Shown here: positions 56,033-63,695 of the stretch, piece by piece
How the letters are laid out: each line of letters starts with the position of its first letter
Position numbering within the stretch: position 1 is the first letter of the stretch
The notes under the pieces: model-generated
What the model saw: the letters and a program-made list of their open reading frames with translations, nothing else
What the model was told of the DNA's origin: nothing
The model's database searches: none
Program-made: the position numbers and the translations under genes
Source: Caulobacter sp. S45
Lineage (GTDB): Bacteria > Pseudomonadota > Alphaproteobacteria > Caulobacterales > Caulobacteraceae
DNA: 64,000 bases
Assembly (NCBI RefSeq): GCF_009765965.1
Contig: NZ_LMUL01000014.1
Location: 1,917,281-1,981,280 of the forward strand
Direction: 5' to 3'

Positions 56033-56263
56033 ATGGCCATACGCCTGCACCTGGACCGCATGCTGCTCGCGCGCCGCATGTCCCTGACCGAGCTGTCGGA
56101 CCGGGTGGGGATCGGCGTGGCCGACCTGACCCTGCTCAAGGGCGGTCAGGCTCGGGCGATCCGCTTCACCACCCTGGACGCGCTTTGCCGGGAGCTGGAC
56201 TGCCAGCCCGGCGACCTGATGCAGTTCGACGCCGGCGAGCCCGAGACGCCGGCCGAACTCTAG
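56033..56263 (+). CDS. YozG-type XRE transcriptional regulator
   Basis: A 76-residue protein consisting almost only of one helix-turn-helix: IRLHLDRMLLARRMSLTELSDRVGIGVADLTLLKGGQARAIRFTTLDALCRELDCQPGDLMQF. This is the small YozG-like family found next to DUF2975 membrane proteins. It probably regulates its own operon together with the membrane protein. It lies 16 bases after the DUF2975 gene in the same direction. No operator is obvious in the upstream gap. Confidence 0.85.
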   Translation: MAIRLHLDRMLLARRMSLTELSDRVGIGVADLTLLKGGQARAIRFTTLDALCRELDCQPGDLMQFDAGEPETPAEL

Positions 56264-56358
56264 CGCATCCGGGTATGGATTGAGCCGCCGCCAAGTTCCG
56301 CATATCCCCGTTCGCGGGGGGGGTGCGGGGTTGTTCGGCCTGCCGGACAGGAGATCCC

Positions 56359-56751
56359 ATGCCGTTGTTCACCGTCACTTTGCGGGCCGGCAGGTCCGCC
56401 GATGAAATCGAGCGCCTTTCCGGCGCGATCCATGCCGCCGCCGTCGCCGCCGGCTACCCCTCCGACGACATGTTCCAGCGCTTTCTCCCGCTCGAACCGG
56501 GCCATTTCCGGGTGGACCCGAAATATCCAGGGCTGCCGAAAGCACGCACGGACCAGGTGCTGATCATCGAGGCGCTGGTGTCGTCGGGCACAGAGACCGA
56601 GCGAAAACGAGCCCTCGTCGAAAGCCTGGTGGAACACCTCGCCGCAACCGGGACCGATCCCAACGACATCATGGTGTTCTTCCTGGAAACCGACCGCGCG
56701 AGCGGGTCTTTCGGGGGCGGCCTGTTTGCGCCTCCCGTCGCGTTGACGTGA
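56359..56751 (+). CDS. Tautomerase family protein
   Basis: The ATG at 56359 is preceded by CAGGAG and is followed by Pro2, which becomes the N-terminal proline after Met removal. That proline is the catalytic base of 4-oxalocrotonate tautomerase-like enzymes. The 130-residue protein is a fused double beta-alpha-beta unit (LFTVTLRAGRSADEIERLSGAIHAAAVAAGYP...VLIIEALVSSGTETERKRALVESLVEHLA), like other tautomerase-superfamily proteins of this size. The substrate is unknown. It is a lone gene in a short gap next to putR. Confidence 0.82.
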   Translation: MPLFTVTLRAGRSADEIERLSGAIHAAAVAAGYPSDDMFQRFLPLEPGHFRVDPKYPGLPKARTDQVLIIEALVSSGTETERKRALVESLVEHLAATGTDPNDIMVFFLETDRASGSFGGGLFAPPVALT

Positions 56752-56798
56752 CCGAGGCGGGAGCAGCGCATTGGGTGCAGGTTGATCGGGACTTCCGA

Positions 56799-57266
56799 TC
56801 AGACCGGCAGGGCCCCGCCGCTCTTGACCTCTTCCAGCACGGTGTAGGTCCGCGTCTCGCGCACGCCCGGCAGCTTGACCAGCAGTTCGCCCAGAAAGGC
56901 GCGGTAGTCTCCCATGTCGCGTAGCCGGGCCTTGATCAGGTAGTCGAACCCGCCCGCCACCATGTGGCATTCGATCACCTCGGGCACGCGCAACACGGCG
57001 GCGGCGAAGGCGTCGAACACGTCGCTGGTGGTGCGGTCCAGCACCACTTCCACGAACACCAGCAGCGCCCGGTCGACCTTTTCCGGGTCCAGGTCCACGG
57101 TGTAGCCCCGGATCACGCCCCGCTCGCGCAGCTTGCGCACCCGCTCGTGGACGGCGGCCGGCGACAGGTTGGCGCGCCGGGCCAGGTCCTGGTTGGTGAT
57201 CCGGCCGTCGGTCTGCAGCAGGCGCAGCAGACGGCGATCGGTGTCGTCGAGCGAAACTTCGGTCAT
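56799..57266 (-). CDS. putR: Lrp/AsnC-family regulator, probable proline-utilisation regulator PutR
   Basis: The 155-residue protein has an N-terminal helix-turn-helix (LDDTDRRLLRLLQTDGRITNQDLARRANLSPAAVHERVRKL) and a C-terminal RAM ligand-binding domain (VFVEVVLDRT...GFDYLIKARLRDMGDYRAFL). In Agrobacterium and related bacteria an Lrp-type PutR is divergent from putA and activates it in response to proline. The same layout is seen here. The ATG at 57266 fits the family N-terminus; the frame stays open upstream but without a protein-like pattern. A TTCGGA/TCCGAA dyad lies in the shared gap. Confidence 0.88.
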   Translation of the reverse strand: MTEVSLDDTDRRLLRLLQTDGRITNQDLARRANLSPAAVHERVRKLRERGVIRGYTVDLDPEKVDRALLVFVEVVLDRTTSDVFDAFAAAVLRVPEVIECHMVAGGFDYLIKARLRDMGDYRAFLGELLVKLPGVRETRTYTVLEEVKSGGALPV

Positions 57267-57319
57267 GGAGCCATATAACCTGAGAATCTTCGGTCGATCC
57301 GCCGGTGAAGAAAAGCACA

Positions 57320-57345
57320 TTCGGATAACAATACGATATTCCGAA
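57320..57345. promoter_or_regulatory. TTCGGA-N14-TCCGAA dyad in the putR/putA gap
   Basis: TTCGGA (57320-57325) and TCCGAA (57340-57345) are a perfect inverted repeat with an AT-rich 14-base spacer. It lies 54 bases from putR and about 140 bases from putA. The symmetry and AT-rich flanks suit an Lrp-type regulator, presumably PutR. Confidence 0.5.
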
Positions 57346-57370
57346 ATTTGAACATCGCCCCTTGTCCGCT

Positions 57371-57450
57371 CATTCCCGCAAAGGCGGGAATCCAGATTCA
57401 TCCGGCCACGCCTGAGGCCTTGACCTGGGTCCCCGCCTTCGCGGGGATGA
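57371..57450. repeat. Paired-hairpin dispersed repeat upstream of putA
   Basis: Two short hairpins form one large inverted repeat. The first is TTCCCGC (57373-57379) with GCGGGAA (57384-57390). The second is TCCCCGC (57431-57437) with GCGGGGA (57442-57448). The outer arms (about 57371-57394 and 57426-57450) are near reverse complements. This matches a common type of repeat in high-GC Proteobacteria. It lies between the putR/putA operator and the putA start codon, so it is likely transcribed as part of the putA leader. Confidence 0.7.
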
Positions 57451-57487
57451 GCGGTAGTTGGAAGCGAACTTAAGCTGGGAAGACGCC

Positions 57488-60400
57488 ATGACCTGGGACG
57501 CCCTGGACCGCCACAAGTACCGTGACGAGAGCGAAGCGGTCTCGGCCTTGCTGGCCGCCAAGCCGCTGGGCGCCCAAGCCCGCGCCAGCGTCGCCGCCGA
57601 CGCCCAGGGCCTAGTCCGCGCCGCCCGCAGCAGCGCACGCCGTCAGGGCGTGGTGGAGAGCTTTCTGCAGGAGTTCTCGCTGGGCACCAAGGAGGGCCTG
57701 GCGCTGATGTGCCTGGCCGAGGCCCTGCTGCGCACGCCCGACCAGGATACGCGCGACAAACTGATCGCCGAGAAGATCGGGGACGCGGACTGGGCTTCGC
57801 ACCTGGGCCAGTCCGACAGCCTGTTCGTCAACGCCTCCACCTGGGGGCTGATGCTGACCGGCAAGCTGGTGGACGTGGACGAGGAGGCCAAGAGCGACAT
57901 CGGCGGCTTCGTCAAGCGGCTGGCCGGTCGTCTGGGCGAGCCCGTCGTGCGCCAGGCCGTGGGAGCCGCGGTGCGGATTATGGGCGAACAGTTCGTGCTC
58001 GGCCGCACCATCGAGGACGCCCTGAAGCGCGCCCGCAAGGAGGGTGTGCTCTGCTCGTTCGACATGCTGGGCGAGGGCGCGCGCACCTCAGCCGACGCCG
58101 AACGCTATGAGCGTCTTTACGCCGCCGCCATCGAGACGGTGGGCAAGGCTACGGCCGGCGCGGGTCCCGAACGCGGCCACGGCGTGTCGGTGAAGCTGTC
58201 GGCCCTGTCGCCCCGCTACGAGTCCACGCAAGAGGCGCGGGTGTGGAGCGAGCTGTATCCGCGGGTGAAGCGGCTGGCCGTCCTGGCCTCGCACTACGAC
58301 CTGAACTTCGCCATCGACGCCGAGGAGGCCGACCGGCTGGTGATCTCGCTGAAGCTGCTGGAGAAGCTGGCCCACGAGGACGAGCTCGGCCACTGGCAGG
58401 GGCTGGGCGTGGTGGTCCAGGCCTACCAGAAGCGCGCGGTCGAGGTGATCGGACGGGTGGCCAAGCTCGCCCGCGACAGCCAGCGCCGGATCATGGTGCG
58501 CCTGGTCAAGGGCGCCTACTGGGACAGCGAGATCAAGCGCGCCCAAGTGGCGGGACGGCCGGGCTATCCGGTCTACACCACCAAGCCAGCCACCGACCTG
58601 TCCTACCTGGTCGCCGCGCGCACCCTGATCGACGCCTCGCCGGCGCTGTATCCCCAGTTCGCCACCCACAACGCCCACACGCTGGCCGCCGTGCGCCACA
58701 TGGCCGGCGAGGCGGGCGTGCAGATCGAGCACCAGCGCCTGCACGGCATGGGCGAGGCGCTCTACGCCGCCGCCACGACGCGGTATGGAAACGACCTGAT
58801 CATCCGCGCCTATGCGCCGGTGGGCGGGCACGAGGACCTGCTGCCCTATCTGGTGCGCCGCCTGCTGGAGAACGGCGCCAACACCTCCTTCGTCCACGCC
58901 CTGCTCGACGACCGGGTGCCGGCGGACCTGGTGGTGGCCGATCCGATCAGCGCGGTCGAGGCCAGCCCCGGGCCGCACCCCAAGATCCCCCTGCCCCGCG
59001 ACCTGTACGGCCCCGCGCGCCTGAACACGCTGGGCCGCGATCTGTCGATGAAGGCCGACTGCGACCGGCTGACGGCGGCGGCCGTAGCGCTGGACAGCCA
59101 GCGTTTCACCAGCGGCCCCATCGTCGCCGGCGGTCTGCGCAAGGGCGAGAACGTCGCCCCCGTGCGCAGCCCCGCCGACCTCTCGCGCATCGTCGGCGAG
59201 ACCTCCGAAGCCGGGAGCGACGACATCGATCTGGCCTTCCGCCTCGCCCGCAAGGCGCAGCCGGCCTGGGACCGCATCGGCGGCCCCGCTCGCGCCAAGG
59301 TGCTGCGCGCCATGGGCGACGCGCTTGAGGCCGATCTCGACCGGCTGTGCGCCCTGCTCTGTCGCGAAGGCGGCAAGAGCCTGCTCGACGCCATCGCCGA
59401 GGTGCGCGAAGCGGCCGATTTCTGCCGTTACTACGCCGTCCTGGCCGAACAGCAGTTCCGCGCGCCGGAGATGCTGGTCGGCCCGGTGGGCGAGACCAAT
59501 GCGCTGGAGCTGCGCGGGCGCGGCGTGTTCGTCTGCATCAGCCCCTGGAACTTCCCCCTGGCCATCTTCACCGGCCAGATCGCCGCGGCGCTGGCCGCCG
59601 GCAACGCGGTGCTGGCCAAGCCCGCCGAGCAGACCCCGCTGATCGCGGCGGAGGCCGTGCGCCTGTTCCACCGGGCCGGGCTGAAGGGCGATCTGCTGGC
59701 GCTGTTGCCAGGCAGGGGCGAGACGGTCGGGGCGGCCCTGACCGGGCATCCCGAGCTGGACGGCGTAGCCTTCACCGGCGGCACCTCCACCGCCTGGGCG
59801 ATCAACCGCACGCTCGCCGCCCGCAACGGTCCTATCGTTCCCTTCATCGCCGAGACCGGCGGGCTGAACGGCATGTTCGTCGACACCACTGCGCTGAAGG
59901 AACAGGTGGTTGACGACGTCATCGCCTCGGCCATCGGTTCGGCCGGCCAGCGTTGTTCGGCGCTCCGGGTGCTGTACGTGCCCAAGGACAGCGCAGAGCT
60001 GCTGATCGCCACCCTGAAAGGCGCGCTGGAGGCCCAGGTGGTCGGCGACGGCGCGGACCCCGCCTGCGACATCGGCCCGGTGATCGACGCGGAGGCGCGC
60101 GACGCCCTGGAAGCCCACGTCAAGCGGCTGGAGCGCGAGGCCAGGATCATCACCCGCTATGACGTCGGCGCCCTGGCCGACAAGGGGAGCTTCTTCGGCC
60201 CGGTCATCGCCGAGATCCCCACCCCCGACTTCCTGGAGCAGGAGGTGTTCGGCCCGATCCTGCACATCTACCGCTACGATCCGGCCAAGCTGCCCGAGGT
60301 CGCCGGCAAGCTGGCCGCGCGGCGCTACGGCCTGACGCTGGGCGTGCACACCCGCATCGACGCCTTCGCCGAGGAGGTCCGCGACCTGGTCCCGGCCGGC

Positions 60401-60586
60401 AACGTCTACGTCAACCGCTCGATCATCGGGGCGGTGGTCGGCGTGCAGCCCTTCGGCGGCGAGGGCCTGTCCGGCACCGGGCCCAAGGCCGGCGGTCCCC
60501 ACGCCCTGCTGCGCTTCGCGGTCGAGCGCGCCCTGTCCGTCAACATCGCCGCCCAGGGCGGGGACCCGATGCTGCTGAACCTGTAG
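57488..60586 (+). CDS. putA: Bifunctional proline dehydrogenase/P5C dehydrogenase PutA
   Basis: PutA oxidises proline to glutamate in two coupled steps. From the ATG at 57488 it has 1032 residues. A helical N-terminal region leads to the FAD-dependent PRODH barrel (residues about 150-450, with VKLSALSPRYE, FAIDAEEADR, RLVKGAYWDSE and QFATHNAHT). The aldehyde dehydrogenase half follows (FVCISPWNFPLAIFTGQIAAAL, ETGGLNGMFVD with the Glu, and AGQRCSALR with the catalytic Cys). It lacks an N-terminal ribbon-helix-helix, so it cannot autoregulate like the E. coli protein, and the divergent PutR takes that role. Confidence 0.96.
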   Translation: MTWDALDRHKYRDESEAVSALLAAKPLGAQARASVAADAQGLVRAARSSARRQGVVESFLQEFSLGTKEGLALMCLAEALLRTPDQDTRDKLIAEKIGDADWASHLGQSDSLFVNASTWGLMLTGKLVDVDEEAKSDIGGFVKRLAGRLGEPVVRQAVGAAVRIMGEQFVLGRTIEDALKRARKEGVLCSFDMLGEGARTSADAERYERLYAAAIETVGKATAGAGPERGHGVSVKLSALSPRYESTQEARVWSELYPRVKRLAVLASHYDLNFAIDAEEADRLVISLKLLEKLAHEDELGHWQGLGVVVQAYQKRAVEVIGRVAKLARDSQRRIMVRLVKGAYWDSEIKRAQVAGRPGYPVYTTKPATDLSYLVAARTLIDASPALYPQFATHNAHTLAAVRHMAGEAGVQIEHQRLHGMGEALYAAATTRYGNDLIIRAYAPVGGHEDLLPYLVRRLLENGANTSFVHALLDDRVPADLVVADPISAVEASPGPHPKIPLPRDLYGPARLNTLGRDLSMKADCDRLTAAAVALDSQRFTSGPIVAGGLRKGENVAPVRSPADLSRIVGETSEAGSDDIDLAFRLARKAQPAWDRIGGPARAKVLRAMGDALEADLDRLCALLCREGGKSLLDAIAEVREAADFCRYYAVLAEQQFRAPEMLVGPVGETNALELRGRGVFVCISPWNFPLAIFTGQIAAALAAGNAVLAKPAEQTPLIAAEAVRLFHRAGLKGDLLALLPGRGETVGAALTGHPELDGVAFTGGTSTAWAINRTLAARNGPIVPFIAETGGLNGMFVDTTALKEQVVDDVIASAIGSAGQRCSALRVLYVPKDSAELLIATLKGALEAQVVGDGADPACDIGPVIDAEARDALEAHVKRLEREARIITRYDVGALADKGSFFGPVIAEIPTPDFLEQEVFGPILHIYRYDPAKLPEVAGKLAARRYGLTLGVHTRIDAFAEEVRDLVPAGNVYVNRSIIGAVVGVQPFGGEGLSGTGPKAGGPHALLRFAVERALSVNIAAQGGDPMLLNL

Positions 60587-60636
60587 CGGGCTGAAAGTGT
60601 CGGCGGGGCGTAAGATCGATCCCGTCGACGCCGACT

Positions 60637-60651
60637 GTGCGTTTTACGCAC
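60637..60651. promoter_or_regulatory. GTGCGT-TTT-ACGCAC palindrome downstream of putA
   Basis: A perfect 6-base inverted repeat with a 3-base TTT spacer. It lies 50 bases after the putA stop codon and 60 bases above the unknown gene at 60711. It could be part of a putA terminator or an operator for the downstream gene. Confidence 0.45.
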
Positions 60652-60685
60652 TTTGCACTTGGCCAGAACATAGAGGGAACGAATA

Positions 60686-60706
60686 GTCTCCTCCCGACCA
60701 GGAGAC
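60686..60706 (+). promoter_or_regulatory. RBS-sequestering hairpin before the unknown gene at 60711
   Basis: GTCTCCT (60686-60692) pairs perfectly with AGGAGAC (60700-60706) around the 7-base loop CCCGACC. The right arm contains the AGGAG ribosome-binding site (60700-60704) of the gene starting at 60711. When folded, the site would be blocked, a layout used by RNA thermometers and by translational repressors. Confidence 0.6.
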
Positions 60707-60710
60707 GCCG

Positions 60711-61235
60711 ATGACCCGACCGATCCCCCGTTTCAGCCTATCCGACCCTTCGAAAGACGGCGACCCGGCGAACGGCGACCTTACCCACAATCCTCTCAGA
60801 CAAGACGTGTCCTGGCTTCCGCCCGCCTCACGCTCTCCTTATCCGACAGGACCGAAGGGCCCTTCGACGGCTCCGAAGTTCGCGGCGCCGGGGCCGACCA
60901 TCGGCGAAATCATGGGCTCGGGCTCGGCTCGCGACGCCCTGGGCATGGTGGAAGATCGGGCAAGCTTCTACCATGACGCCAAAGAAGTTGGGATGTATAA
61001 TAGGGTGTTGAAATATTCGCGAATAAACAAGGACTATCGCGCAATGTCTCAATTCCTAGATGACGGCATCTTCCAGGGCATACAGTTCGACGATCCGCAA
61101 AAGATTAGTTTCTTCGTGATTCCGATATATCCCGACGGTCATTCAATAATTGAAACAAAAATCTGGAGCGGGGCATTTTATGGACCGACGACAATTTGCA
61201 TTGGCGATCGATGCGGTCCGATCCACCGCCCGTGA
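60711..61235 (+). CDS. Unrecognised protein with disordered N-terminus
   Basis: This 174-residue protein belongs to no family I know. Residues 1-65 are rich in Pro, Ser, Gly and Asp and look disordered. Residues 66 onward are predicted ordered, with mixed helix (MVEDRASFYHDAKEVGMYNRVL) and strand (QKISFFVIPIYPDGHSIIETKIW), and two Cys near the end (CIGDRCG). From about 60970 to 61230 the DNA is much richer in A and T than the surroundings and the codon use differs, which suggests acquired DNA or a relaxed region. There is no signal peptide. A hairpin covers the ribosome-binding site. Confidence 0.6.
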   Translation: MTRPIPRFSLSDPSKDGDPANGDLTHNPLRQDVSWLPPASRSPYPTGPKGPSTAPKFAAPGPTIGEIMGSGSARDALGMVEDRASFYHDAKEVGMYNRVLKYSRINKDYRAMSQFLDDGIFQGIQFDDPQKISFFVIPIYPDGHSIIETKIWSGAFYGPTTICIGDRCGPIHRP

Positions 61236-61274
61236 GGCATTGACGGGTTACAGATTGGCTTGCGAGAACCAGAT

Positions 61275-61979
61275 ATGATTTTTCGAGCACATACGAAGGC
61301 GACTATTGTCGCCCTGTTTGCAGCATTGTTGATTCCGTTCGCCGGCTCGGCTCAGGCGCAATCGAAACGGTGCGAAGTTCTCATGCGGTCTCCGGCAGGC
61401 GGCGCCGTAGAAGCGGGCGTCAATCCGGACCCCAATGATTATCCTCCCGGAGCGCCGCTCACTGCGTCCTGGGTCAGATGGTCCCCCCCGGCTTCCGGCT
61501 CGCCGATGAATATTCACGTCGGTTGGACCGGGGGCGTTTGGGACCCGCCGACGCAACTGACGGATCTGGAGATCGAATACGATCTCCAGCGAAACGCTGG
61601 GATCCGAGATCCTCTCGAGATCGATTTCGCCATCCGTGGCGAAAAGTGGAGTTTTGAACAGCCCGCAAGCCCTAACTCGGATTGGCTATCCACCCTCCCC
61701 GCGCCCCGTCCCAAGACCGTTAAATCCGGCCGGATATTTTACGGACGAAACGACCCTGTCGGCGTGGCCATTCTCTCGGCGATGACGGAGGGATCGCCCC
61801 TCACCGTCACCGTAAGGGTTCGAAACCATGTCGAGTTGAGAACGACCATCGATCCCTCGGACACCGCGGCCCGGAACGCCCTGCTTGAGAAGACCCGCGC
61901 CAGGATCAAGGCGGGAGACCCCGCAGTCTGCAAGGATGCGTCCCCTCCGCCCACACCTCATCCGGCCGGGTCCGAGTAG
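61275..61979 (+). CDS. Unrecognised exported protein
   Basis: The 234-residue product (ATG 61275; a TTG at 61260 is possible) has a clear signal peptide (IVALFAALLIPFAGSAQAQ), so it is periplasmic or secreted. The mature part carries a Cys near each end, several WSPP/WTGG-type turns and beta-strand-like segments (LTDLEIEYDL; LTVTVRVRNHVEL). This suggests a small beta-sandwich stabilised by a disulfide. I recognise no family. It follows the other unknown gene after 39 bases in the same direction, so the two may form an operon. The start of the gene is AT-richer than the flanks. Confidence 0.6.
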   Translation: MIFRAHTKATIVALFAALLIPFAGSAQAQSKRCEVLMRSPAGGAVEAGVNPDPNDYPPGAPLTASWVRWSPPASGSPMNIHVGWTGGVWDPPTQLTDLEIEYDLQRNAGIRDPLEIDFAIRGEKWSFEQPASPNSDWLSTLPAPRPKTVKSGRIFYGRNDPVGVAILSAMTEGSPLTVTVRVRNHVELRTTIDPSDTAARNALLEKTRARIKAGDPAVCKDASPPPTPHPAGSE

Positions 61980-62125
61980 CGCCTGGACACCGCGCCTGAC
62001 GACTGTGCCGAAAAACGGGAGCAAATCGTTTCCTCTGGATCGGGAGGGGCCGATTAGGCCGATGGTCAAGACCACATGGCCGAAGCGGCGAGGAACCGCC
62101 TATGATGCGAAGAACAAGCTGGCTA

Positions 62126-62143
62126 AATGTGAGCGGTCACATT
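62126..62143 (+). promoter_or_regulatory. LacI-type operator upstream of uxaC
   Basis: AATGTGA (62126-62132), GCGG, then TCACATT (62137-62143) form a perfect 7-base dyad with a central CG step. This matches the architecture of LacI/GalR-family operators and is close to the symmetrical lac operator pattern. It ends 28 bases before the uxaC ATG, an ideal place for repression relieved by a hexuronate-related inducer. Confidence 0.65.
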
Positions 62144-62171
62144 CGACTCGCCGTCGTGTCCTAGAGCCGCC

Positions 62172-63593
62172 ATGCCCGTCCCGCTCACACTTCACCCCGA
62201 CCGCCTGTTCCCGGCCGAACCGGCTACACGCGACATGGCGCGCCGCCTTTATGCGGAGGTGGCCGCTCTGCCAATCATCAGCCCGCACGGCCACACCGAC
62301 CCGGCCTGGTTCGCCTACGACCAGCCGTTCGAGAACGCCGCCGACCTGCTGCTGACGCCGGACCACTACCTGTTCCGCATGCTGCACAGCCAGGGCGTGA
62401 CGCTCGAACAGGTCGGCGTGGCGCCCAGGGACGGCGGGGCCTGCGCCGAACCCCGCGAAGCCTGGCGGACCTTGGCGGAAAACATGCATCTGTTTCGCGG
62501 CACGCCCTCGTCGATGTGGCTGGGCCATGTGTTCGCCGAGGTGTTCGGCTTCGACGTGCGCTTGGACGCTTCCACCGCCGATCTCTATTTCGACCGCATC
62601 ACCGAGGCGCTGCAGACCCCCGCCTACCGCCCCCGCGCCCTGTTCGAGCGTTTCAACATCGAGCTGCTGGCCACTACCGAAAGCCCGTCCGACGACCTAG
62701 TCCACCACAAGGCGATCCGCGAGTCCGGCTGGAATGGCCGGGTGATCACCGCCTATCGCCCCGACCCGGTGATCGATGTGGAGGACGAGCGCTTCCCCGC
62801 CGCCATGGCTCGTTTCGCCGAATTGTCGGGCCAGGACGTCTATGGCTGGGCCGGCTATCTGGAGGCGCACCGCCTGCGTCGCGCCGCCTTCCGCGAGGCC
62901 GGCGCCACCTCCACCGACCATGGCCACGCCACCGCCCGCACCGCCGACCTCACGCCCACTGATGCCGAAGCCCTGTTCCGCAAGGTGACAAGCGGCCAAG
63001 GCGACGCCGAGGACGCCGAGCTGTTCCGCGCCCAGATGCTGACCGAGATGGCGCGGATGAGCGTGGAGGACGGCATGGTGATGCAGATCCACCCCGGCTG
63101 CTTCCGCAACCACAACGCCGGCCTGTTCGCCCGCTTCGGCCGCGACAAGGGCGCCGACATACCGGTCCAAACCACCTATGTCCGCGAGTTGAAGCCGCTG
63201 CTGGATCGGTTCGGGGGCGACCCGCGCTTCAGTCTGATCGTCTTCACCCTGGACGAGACCAGCTATTCGCGCGAGCTGGCGCCGCTGGCCGGCCACTATG
63301 CGGCGCTGAAGCTCGGCCCGGCCTGGTGGTTCCACGACAGCCCTGAGGGCATGCGCCGTTTCCGCGAGCAGACCACCGAGACGGCGGGTTTCTACAACAC
63401 CGTCGGCTTCAACGACGACACCCGCGCCTTCCTGTCGATCCCCGCGCGCCACGACGTGGCCCGGCGGATGGATTGCGGCTTCCTCGCCCGCCTGGTGGCC
63501 GAGCACCGGCTGGAGGAGGACGAGGCGCACGAGGTCGCCCGCTATCTGGCCTACGACGCGCCCAGGCGCGCCTACAAGCTGGACGCCGCCTGA
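62172..63593 (+). CDS. uxaC: Glucuronate isomerase
   Basis: UxaC isomerises D-glucuronate to D-fructuronate and D-galacturonate to D-tagaturonate in hexuronate breakdown. The 473-residue amidohydrolase-fold protein has the LPIISPHGHTDPAWF metal-binding segment and the other conserved blocks ATTESPSDDLVHHKAI, GMVMQIHPGCFRNHN and PARHDVARRMDCG. The other uxu/uxa genes are not in the window. A LacI-type operator immediately upstream implies control by a hexuronate repressor encoded elsewhere. An intrinsic terminator-like hairpin follows the stop codon. Confidence 0.95.
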   Translation: MPVPLTLHPDRLFPAEPATRDMARRLYAEVAALPIISPHGHTDPAWFAYDQPFENAADLLLTPDHYLFRMLHSQGVTLEQVGVAPRDGGACAEPREAWRTLAENMHLFRGTPSSMWLGHVFAEVFGFDVRLDASTADLYFDRITEALQTPAYRPRALFERFNIELLATTESPSDDLVHHKAIRESGWNGRVITAYRPDPVIDVEDERFPAAMARFAELSGQDVYGWAGYLEAHRLRRAAFREAGATSTDHGHATARTADLTPTDAEALFRKVTSGQGDAEDAELFRAQMLTEMARMSVEDGMVMQIHPGCFRNHNAGLFARFGRDKGADIPVQTTYVRELKPLLDRFGGDPRFSLIVFTLDETSYSRELAPLAGHYAALKLGPAWWFHDSPEGMRRFREQTTETAGFYNTVGFNDDTRAFLSIPARHDVARRMDCGFLARLVAEHRLEEDEAHEVARYLAYDAPRRAYKLDAA

Positions 63594-63599
63594 CGCCCC

Positions 63600-63626
63600 A
63601 GGACGAATATCCGTCCTCCGCCTTTT
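63600..63626 (+). terminator. Terminator-like hairpin after uxaC
   Basis: AGGACG (63600-63605) pairs with CGTCCT (63612-63617) around AATATC, and a run of five T follows at 63622-63626. It starts 7 bases after the uxaC stop codon. Confidence 0.65.
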
Positions 63627-63695
63627 TCTCTCTTCCTGTCATCCCGGCCGCAGCGTAGCGGAGAGGTCGGACGTCAAGGCCGGAGGAAGGCTCTC

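Noticed and set aside
58088-60502. 804-codon open frame antisense to putA
   Set aside because: No recognisable domain and the opposite strand holds both catalytic halves of PutA.
62126-62143. CRP site before uxaC
   Set aside because: TGTGA and TCACA are separated by 4 bases, not the 6 required by CRP; the CG-centred symmetry suits a LacI-family protein better.
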